Origin: Spirogloea muscicola
Taxonomy: Eukaryota; Streptophyta; Zygnematophyceae; Spirogloeales; Spirogloeaceae
NCBI GenBank assembly: GCA_009602725.1
Contig: WELB01000044.1
Location: forward strand, 454,682 to 481,696
DNA length: 27,015 nt
Reading direction: 5' to 3'
The position numbers and the translations under genes are program-made. The first letter of the stretch is position 1. Each line of letters begins with the position of its first letter. Below the pieces are notes generated by a model. It did no database searches. It was not told where the DNA came from and saw only the letters and a program-made list of their open reading frames with translations. Shown here piece after piece: positions 21,611-27,015 of this stretch.

Positions 21611-22110
21611 GCAGCAAGCGCGGCCAGATTAACTGGTGGCTGGGAGAGGCCAGCCCAAAGGAATGAGAAGAAGTGGCTCTCCCAAAGGGGGCAAGGGCTG
21701 TGAGAAGCCAGCCCGAAAAGAATTGACAAGGTTCGAAGGGGCCAAACTACGAGCTAAGCAGCGACTGCGGGGCCTGAAGAGGCTATGGCAGAACGGGGGA
21801 GGATGGACCACTTAGTAGTTACGAGAAGTGGCTCTCCCAAAGGAATGGACAAGATCCGAAGGAGCCGGAGTGCTGAAGGACAGAGACAGCAGCAAGCGGA
21901 CTCTCCGTAACCTCTTGTCTGTAGATGGTGAGCGAACAGCGCGCCCGGTGAGCGAACCCGGTGAGCGAACAGCGCGCGAAGTAGAAAGCGCGAGAGGGAA
22001 GCGCGAAAAAGAAGAAATAGAGTGGCTCGTCCAAATGCGGCAAATGGGCTGTGAACAGCCAGCCCAAAAAGAGTTGCCAAGGTCCGAAGGGGCCAAGTGC
22101 GCTTTTGCAA
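21611..22110. repeat. Island of GGGCTGGC-core modules with short tandem repeats
   Basis: Module A at 21611-21664 (GCAAGCGCGGCCAGATTAAC through GCCAGCCCAAAGGAATG), module B at 21668-21747 (AGTGGCTCTCCC ... GCCAGCCCGAAAAG ... TTCGAAGGGGCC), a third, hybrid-looking unit at 21828-21875 (AGTGGCTCTCCC joined to AAAGGAATGGACAAG), and a diverged module B at 22020-22101. Between them GTGAGCGAAC is repeated three times at about 21930-21971. All full units are in the same orientation. Confidence 0.8.
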
Positions 22111-22149
22111 AGCTTGCCCGGTAGGAAAGAAGGGAGAAGAGAAGAAAGA

Positions 22150-22240
22150 GATCGCGCGCGGTGCGCGTGGACTGACAGGGGAGGCCAAAACGTAGGCACA
22201 AAGCGAGCCAGTACACTGATCAGGCATTGAATAGTGCAGC
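22150..22240. repeat. Dispersed repeat shared with 2885-2940
   Basis: GGAGGCCAAAAC, GAGCCAGTACACTGATCAGGC and the following ATAGTGCA recur near 2888-2936 in the same orientation (CCAATACACTGGTCAGGC). It appears just after a module island here but is isolated at the left end, so it is a separate family or an extension of the same element. Confidence 0.6.
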
Positions 22241-22259
22241 AGTAGCAGCCGCTCCTTTA

Positions 22260-23292
22260 CTGCGAGCCATGACTGTAATATGTCCGGAAAGCACCCGAAA
22301 ACATCTGGCCGCGCTTGCTCTGAATAGGCCGGCCTGACATTAATTGAACAAGGTCCAAAGAGGTCAGGTCCAAAGAGGTCACATTATGTATACCAGTTAC
22401 GAAGGCAAGTGACCACTACGGATAGCGGGTCCATAGACAGACAAGTGCCATGAGCTCGAAAAGTCAGCGACCTACAAGTCATCCTGAAACCACAGACATG
22501 CAAGATGGACAAGGGAGGGTGATAACGGGTCAGATGTGAGCAGCGGAATGTCATGAGGACAAATGGGATCAGTCCTGGTGGGCTTCGACCATGTCAGCTG
22601 CACCTTGGAATTCCGGCAACGTGGTGGAAGCAAGCTCCTAAGGAAGCACGTGGCTGTGTGTGCCTGCCCAAGACGTTCTGTACAGATGATGTTGCGCAGG
22701 ATGGCGGCAGCAGAGGAGGTTGGCACATGTATGTACCATTATGCGGCTGAGCAGTCAAGGAGTGTGGCCCCCGAGGACACTGGTGACTGCGCTATCAGGC
22801 CAGCCTCACGTTGAGGTCTGCCTACAAAGTGCACATCTTCTCAGGTATTCAATACAAAGGACAGGTCATGTCCCACCTCCAACCCTTGGACTTTGCAGTT
22901 GAAAAGCAGGCGTTACCTGCACGTTCTTGGAACCTGCTGCTTGTGTAGGATGAGCATATGACATCGCAACCATTGTGCTCTCAAGCATGAGATGGTGCTG
23001 ACAAAGGGCAATAACAAGGCCTGAGCATCTTGGGTTGAAACAAAGCTGGGTGTGCACTTATATTTGTGACACACATTCTTAGAGACATGGTGCTTGGGGA
23101 ATGCAGGTCCATCAGTTAGCTAGAGAAGCTGTCCAGCATTATCTGGGTGACGCCCCTCTCTGCTCTCTGCCTGCATGCTGTACAGTACCACTGCTACACA
23201 TTCCTCGTGAGAGGCATCTGTTCTACAAACCTGCCAGGAGCAGCCAGTCCCAAGGTGCATAGCCCGCCACGCAGCCAGTAGCAAGATGGCCA
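22260..23292. other. Intergenic region, no supportable gene
   Basis: Over 1 kb without a convincing gene. A plus-strand frame at 22563-22814 (83 codons, includes GFDHVSCTLEFRQRGG) has a balanced composition and could be an exon remnant, but no partner exon or family was found. A 15-bp tandem repeat (AGGTCCAAAGAGGTC twice) lies at about 22348-22378. Confidence 0.4.
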
Positions 23293-24276
23293 TCACCTCA
23301 GCAGCGGCTGGGCAAGCGTTTGACCGGCGCTTGCAGTGACAGGAGCCGCAGCTCCCTGGCTCACAGCTTTGAGATACTGAAGCAGCTCCGATCTCTCTGC
23401 AGGCACTCTTTGCGAAGGTGGCATGACAACAAGCACAGCACCTGCCCCTTGTGCACCCCAGGCACAGCCACTGTTGTCCGAGACCCGTTGCTCCATTCTT
23501 TCCTGGTATGGCGCCTCAGGAGCCTCCCCGAGGCCCTTGCGGTCCTTCGTGACAAGGTTGTCAGAAATAGCTCCCTTCTCAAGGTCCTGCGACAAAATCT
23601 TCAGCAAGCATGTTACAAGCATTGTACAGATTGTGCAGATGCCACAGCTATTCACAGGCCAATACCGTGTCTCCGCCATGCTTGATATGCTATATGTCAT
23701 CCTGGGGCCCACTACTAGAATGAGCAGTGCCTGTGTGAGAGGCCTCTCACAATGACGGCGGTTAGCACAGCCTCAACTACTTCTACAGAATGGCACTGCT
23801 GCTGTATGCTTAAGAAGAGATGGACCTATGCTACCCGCCTGGGAAAGGTGGGTCCAAGTAGAGCGACCACGTCTGTCTACAATGGACAAGCCTCTTCTGG
23901 ACCTCTTGACACGGCCAAGCTTCGGGTACTGAAGAAGTCCGATTGTTGCAAGCAGAAGCGCATGCAAACATGAACCTCTCTAGCGAAATACCATTCCTGG
24001 CACGTTGCATACCTTGTGCAGATGGAGTCCCGCGGCAGGGTTATGGAAGAGGAGTATGGGCTGGCTGCTCTGGGTCTGGACGGGGTCGAGGATCCTGTAG
24101 TAGGACTCCTCGTCCTGGAGCTCCGATGAGTCAGGCCCGCAGGAAGGCCAGATGGCCCAGAACACGTGAAGTAGCAGGGCGGCCGCCAGCGCCACCAACG
24201 GCAGAACGTTAATGGCAATCACGAGCCACACCAGCGGGTGGGACGACACCGCCGGCAGCCCGTCAAGGAAGCCCAT
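23293..24276 (-). CDS. Hypothetical small membrane protein, exons partly resolved
   Basis: The first exon, minus strand 24276-24013, starts MGFLDGLPAVSSHPLVWLV and contains a 25-residue hydrophobic segment (IAINVLPLVALAAALLLHVF) then an acidic stretch DEESYYRILDP; it ends in a GTATGC donor in phase 0. A second likely exon starts at 23928 after TTCTTCAG (YPKLGRVKRSRRGLSIVDRR), phase 0, but its 3' end is unclear. The last likely exon, 23586-23293, starts after CGCAG (DLEKGAISDNLVTKDRKGLG) and runs 97 codons to TGA. The first exon predicts a single-pass membrane protein with a short N-terminal tail. I do not recognise the family, and the middle may contain another exon. Codon composition in the last exon looks genuine, but antisense frames are also open. 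Confidence 0.4.
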
Positions 24277-24920
24277 GTTCAGCACGCAACTCCAGGCCCT
24301 GCTGTGCCAGTACGAGGGCTGCGGAGCGGGGCAGCGACCGGTGCGCGGCGCAGAGAGACTGCAGCACTGGCAAGACGGATTCAGAGCGACAGGGGAGGGC
24401 GCAGCGGCGGCGGCATGGGGCGGAAGCGACGGCGTGGATGCGGAGGCCGTGGTGCTGACGGGAGGATGCGCAGTGCGGAGCGCAGGCTATGGCTGCTGCA
24501 GTGGCTGCAAGGCGGCGGGGGGGGGTTAGGTGGGGCCTGCCGCCCACTGGCGCAGTCGGCGGCAGAGTTTGTCATCTTTTGCTTTGTGATTTGTCTTCCT
24601 TTTTTCCACGCCACGGGCTGCCGACGCCCGGCTCGGGTAACCCCGCCTTCGCCTCTGGAGGGGCCTGACCGACCCCGCTCGGCTAACCGGGGCACCGGGC
24701 GTCGGCCCTCCCCTGACGTGCACCGGCCAACAGCCGTGAAGCCAACCCGGTTGCTGCACGGCGCCGCGACCCTTCCACCCGGATACCCCGGTTAGCCCGC
24801 GTTCTTCGGACGGCCGGAAGGGCCTCCCCCCGCCTTCCAAAGTCACCTGTGGCTGGCTCCGGTGATGTTAGGAAAATTGGTTTCCCTGGGGATGGACTGT
24901 GTATCAAGCGATGGAGGGCC
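24277..24920. other. GC-rich upstream region
   Basis: Presumed promoter and 5' UTR of the minus-strand membrane-protein gene followed by a GC-rich stretch to the next repeat island. It contains a short inverted repeat, GGCTAACCGGGG at about 24681-24692 and CCCCGGTTAGCC at 24786-24797. All long frames here are composition-driven. Confidence 0.4.
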
Positions 24921-24923
24921 TGA

Positions 24924-25205
24924 GTGGCCAAGTTCAAAGAAAGTGGCTCTCCCCGAATGCTGGCCAGGCTTGCGCGACGCGTTGTGTCCCGCAGGCGAGG
25001 TGAGCAAGCTGACTTCAACGCCGCTGGCTCGTTGGCCCAAGTCTATCGCATGCGACTAGCCGTGTCCCTCCAGCGGTCCATGAGCCACACTTTGCACCTG
25101 CGTGCTGGCCGTGCTCTTGCTGCTGCCTCTGGCTTTCGTCAGGGGGATCATTTTCCGCCGGCTAGTCTGTCGGATTTGATGCTCCTCACTCGTTCTCTAG
25201 TTTAG
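24924..25205 (+). repeat. Longest copy of the LLTRGY-type coding 3' end (unknown mobile ORF)
   Basis: A frame runs 93 codons to TAG and includes LARLARRVVSRRR, FNAAGSLAQVYRMRLAVSLQ, THTLHLRAGR-like SHTLHLRAGRALAAASGFRQ and SDLMLLTRSLV. Closely related peptides with intact frame occur at 25435-25665 (minus), 26258-26502 and 26664-26769, with shorter or diverged ones elsewhere. All copies share the C terminus and begin at different internal points. The parent protein is not recognised; 5' truncation of this sort is typical of target-primed retrotransposition, so a LINE ORF end is my first guess. Confidence 0.65.
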
Positions 25206-25411
25206 AGCTAGCGCCTCTGGCCCCTTCGTAAATTGGCCCCTTCGAACCTTGTCAATTCTTTTCGGGCTGGCTTCTCACAGCCCTTGCCCCCATTGGGAGA
25301 GCCACTTCTTTCTTTTTTTCCCAATGGGGGCAAGGGCTGTGATAAGCCAGCCCGACAAGAATTGACAAGGTTCGCAGGGGCCAAATATGAAGGGGCCATA
25401 AGCGCTAGCTC
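25205..25411. repeat. Long palindrome made of two inverted module B copies
   Basis: The core arms 25235-25297 and 25320-25382 (63 bp each, 22-bp T-rich loop) differ at only three positions; weaker pairing extends outward to about 25205 and 25411 (GAGCTAGCGC on both sides). Outside it, the coding 3' end stands in plus orientation on the left and minus orientation on the right, so the whole is a tail-to-tail arrangement. Confidence 0.93.
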
Positions 25412-25434
25412 AGAAGTGGAGCAGGATGAATCAC

Positions 25435-25665
25435 TCAATAACTACGAGTGAGGAGCCTCAAATCCGACAGACTAGCTGCGGAAAAACAATCCCACTGACG
25501 AAAGCCAGACAAACTGCGCTTCCAAATGGACTGGAGGCTGTGAGAGGCCAGCCCAAAGGAATGGACAAGCCAGAGGCTGCAGCGAGAGCACGGCCAGCAC
25601 GGAGGTACAAGGCGTGGGCCATGGACTGCGGAAGTACGAAGGCAAACACATTGATGAATGTACAT
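25435..25665 (-). repeat. Minus-strand copy of the coding 3' end interrupted by a 58-bp insertion
   Basis: On the minus strand the frame reads MAHALYLRAGRALAAASG, is broken at 25566-25509, and resumes FRQWDCFSAASLSDLRLLTR then SY and TGA. Removing the insertion and one copy of its 7-bp flanking direct repeat restores RALAAASGFRQW exactly in frame with the sister copies. Confidence 0.85.
25502..25573. mobile_element. 58-bp GGGCTGGC-core module with 7-bp target-site duplication
   Basis: The insert (25509-25566) contains GAGGCCAGCCCAAAGGAATG, the core of modules A and B. It is flanked by AAGCCAG at 25502-25508 and 25567-25573. The uninterrupted sister copies have this heptamer once. It has no coding capacity and would need machinery from elsewhere; the ends (ACAAAC and TGGAC) show no obvious terminal inverted repeat. 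Confidence 0.8.
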
Positions 25666-25688
25666 TACCTCCTGCCAAGCTGACCCGC

Positions 25689-25720
25689 TCAGTAACCACG
25701 AGTCAGCACATAGAGGTCGC
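25689..25720 (-). repeat. Very short minus-strand copy of the coding 3' end
   Basis: The minus strand reads DLYVLTRGY then TGA, closest to the diverged copy at 26126 (SDLYVLTCGY). Next to it, 25738-25770 is a fragment of module B. Confidence 0.6.
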
Positions 25721-25929
25721 CAACTGATGGAAAAACAGGGGGCGAGGGCTGTGAATAGCCAGCCCGAAAAGGTCCGACGAGGCCGACAAGCACTTTTCCA
25801 AAGCTTTCCCAGAGCTTTTCCGCTGATGTAGTCATGATGATGAATTGGTGATGAATTCGCGGCCCTGGCGGTAGATGTTCACGGGGCTTTCAGCCAATCT
25901 AGGCTACACACGACATGCAGATGTGTTCC

Positions 25930-26126
25930 CGGCTGAGATGGGCTTGCCAGCTGCATATCTGTCGTTCTTGCGACGACGAGTTTCGGCCTGTTTGCAGCGT
26001 GCTCAGGTTTATGCTTTGCACCAGAAAGCTGGGCGAGCTCTAGTTGGTAGCAGAAGGGCTTCGAATCTGCCATCTAGTATTCAGGCATCGATTAGCGACC
26101 TTTATGTTTTGACCTGTGGTTACAGA
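25930..26126 (+). repeat. Diverged copy of the coding 3' end
   Basis: The frame contains RVSACLQRAQVYALHQKAGR and SDLYVLTCGY, aligning with RLAVSLQRSMSHTLHLRAGR and SDLMLLTRSL of the 24.9-kb copy, but has no stop at the usual place and lacks the AAASGFRQGD segment. It belongs to an older or different subfamily. Confidence 0.6.
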
Positions 26127-26257
26127 GCGGCTCAATCTGCTGTAGGTCATGTAGCTCTTCAGATGTGCTTGCCTTTTCACTTGGCCATTTGGCCTTCGTT
26201 CGTTTCAAATACACGATATTCTTGTTTTCAGCAGCCGCTGGCTGGATTTCCTCCAGC

Positions 26258-26502
26258 GGCTTGCCCGTCAGGCAATTGACCGGCGGCCGGGCCTTCCAGG
26301 GGCGAAGCCCGGCTTCAACGCCACCGGTTCACTCGCTCAGGTATTTCGTATGCGCCTGGCGGTTTCATTCCAACGCTCACTAGCCTACGCCGTCCACACG
26401 CGAGCAGGCCGTGCTATGGCTGCTTCCTCCGGGTCTCAGCGCAATGCCTCTTTCCCTGCAGCGAGCTACTCTGATTTGATGTTACTCACTCGCGGGTACT
26501 GA
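26258..26502 (+). repeat. Copy of the coding 3' end, second longest
   Basis: Reads RLARQAIDRRPGLPGAKPGF, NATGSLAQVFRMRLAVSFQR, AYAVHTRAGRAMAASSG and SDLMLLTRGY then TGA. Together with the 24.9-kb copy it defines about 80 residues of a common C terminus, with SLAQV-RMRLAVS, RAGRA and YSDL-LLTRGY as the most constant parts. Confidence 0.7.
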
Positions 26503-26601
26503 GCTTCCCTCTGCATCGTCATGTGTTTTTTTATGTAGTCCTTCTTCGGCACCTGTTTCTTTTGGCTTTGCACACTGACCATTCTTTTTGGGCTGGCTTT
26601 G

Positions 26602-26769
26602 CCGGCAGCTAGTCTGTCGGATGTGAGGCTCCTCACTCGTAACTACTAAGTGGTCCTTGCGCGCTTGCGCGCAGGCCGCGCTCTGGCGGCGGCCTCCGGC
26701 TTCCGTCAGGGCGACGTCTTTCCGCCTGCTAGCTACTCAGATTTGCATCTACTGACGAGAGGTTACTGA
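26602..26769 (+). repeat. Two truncated copies of the coding 3' end in tandem
   Basis: The first (26602-26649) reads PAASLSDVRLLTRNY then TAA and is fused on its 5' side to a GGGCTGGC module (26583-26600). The second (26664-26769) reads RAGRALAAASGFRQGDVFPP and ASYSDLHLLTRGY then TGA. Both are 5'-truncated and in the same orientation. Confidence 0.75.
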
Positions 26770-27015
26770 GAGTTCGCTTACTGCTCTCTCAGTCCTTAGA
26801 GCAAGCGCGGCCAGATTAACTGGTGGCTGGGAGAGGCCAGCCCAAAAGAATGGACAAGGTCTGAAGGAGTCGGAGCGCTAAGGACTGAGACAGCTCCGAC
26901 TCCTTCAGACCTTGTCCATTCTTTTGGGCTGGCCTCTCCCAGCCACCAGTTAATCTGGCCGCGCTTGCTGACGGAAGCCGGAGGCCGCCGCCAGAGCGCG
27001 GCCTGCGCGCAAGTG
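26664..27015. repeat. Nested palindrome with perfect 76-bp inner arms and 46-bp outer arms
   Basis: Module A at 26801-26876 is repeated exactly, inverted, at 26893-26968, around a 16-bp loop (76 of 76 positions pair by eye). Farther out, 26664-26709 pairs perfectly with 26968-27013; these outer arms are the RAGRALAAASGFRQ coding segment, in plus and minus orientation. The right coding copy is cut exactly after its GTCAG and joined to module A. The structure runs off the window edge. Confidence 0.95.

Noticed and set aside
24238-24795. 185-codon plus-strand frame
   Set aside because: Arg/Gly/Pro composition only, starts antisense to the membrane-protein exon, no splice partner or domain.

Overview
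The window is nuclear DNA of a photosynthetic eukaryote, most likely a green alga (Chlorophyta, perhaps Trebouxiophyceae; the class is inference). Support: genes are split by GT-AG introns of about 50-480 bp, often with GTGAG donors and CAG acceptors; several products are plant/algal (a CAXIP4-like zinc-knuckle RS protein, an MPH2-type thylakoid-lumen protein, a plastid TPR protein); a plant-type CCCTAAA telomere tract lies in an intron; and TGTAA, the green-algal poly(A) signal, follows several stops. Three runs of N sit in GC-rich simple sequence, so this is draft assembly.

Layout. 1-1870: a decayed non-LTR (LINE) retrotransposon with a C-rich 5' part, a CCHC-like finger remnant, an internal 175-bp-arm inverted duplication and a frameshifted reverse transcriptase. 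1860-4310: repeat remnants and an AT microsatellite, no credible gene. 4373-5321 (+): four-exon DUF971 (GBBH-like_N) protein with a mitochondrial-type presequence. 5883-~7210 (-): CAXIP4-like protein. ~7270-9126 (+): plastid TPR protein. 9602-11887 (+): complete eight-exon mRNA-decapping activator DCP1. 12481-12786 (-): small tail-anchored protein interrupted by an in-frame TGA. 13350-16350 (+): peptidoglycan-binding-fold protein with a membrane segment and C-terminal coiled coil. 18216-19972 (+): serine/alanine-rich coiled-coil protein of unknown function. 20272-21327 (-): MPH2/TL16.5-like lumenal protein. ~23293-24276 (-): small membrane protein with unresolved exons.

The intergenic islands at 17.1-18.0, 21.6-22.2 and 24.9-27.0 kb (and the left end) are built from two short repeat modules that share a GGGCTGGC core, and from many 5'-truncated copies, in both orientations, of one unidentified coding 3' end that finishes with a sequence like LLTRGY-stop. 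Some form long near-perfect palindromes. One module copy interrupts a coding fragment and is flanked by a 7-bp direct repeat, so the modules appear mobile. This modular repeat system is the least explained part of the window.

The genes are single housekeeping or organelle genes, not an operon or pathway cluster. The CAXIP4-like/TPR pair is head-to-head and both lack recognisable N termini at the same GC-rich spot, which suggests an assembly collapse. All exon structures were deduced by eye from splice phase and remembered family resemblance; none was checked against transcripts or databases.
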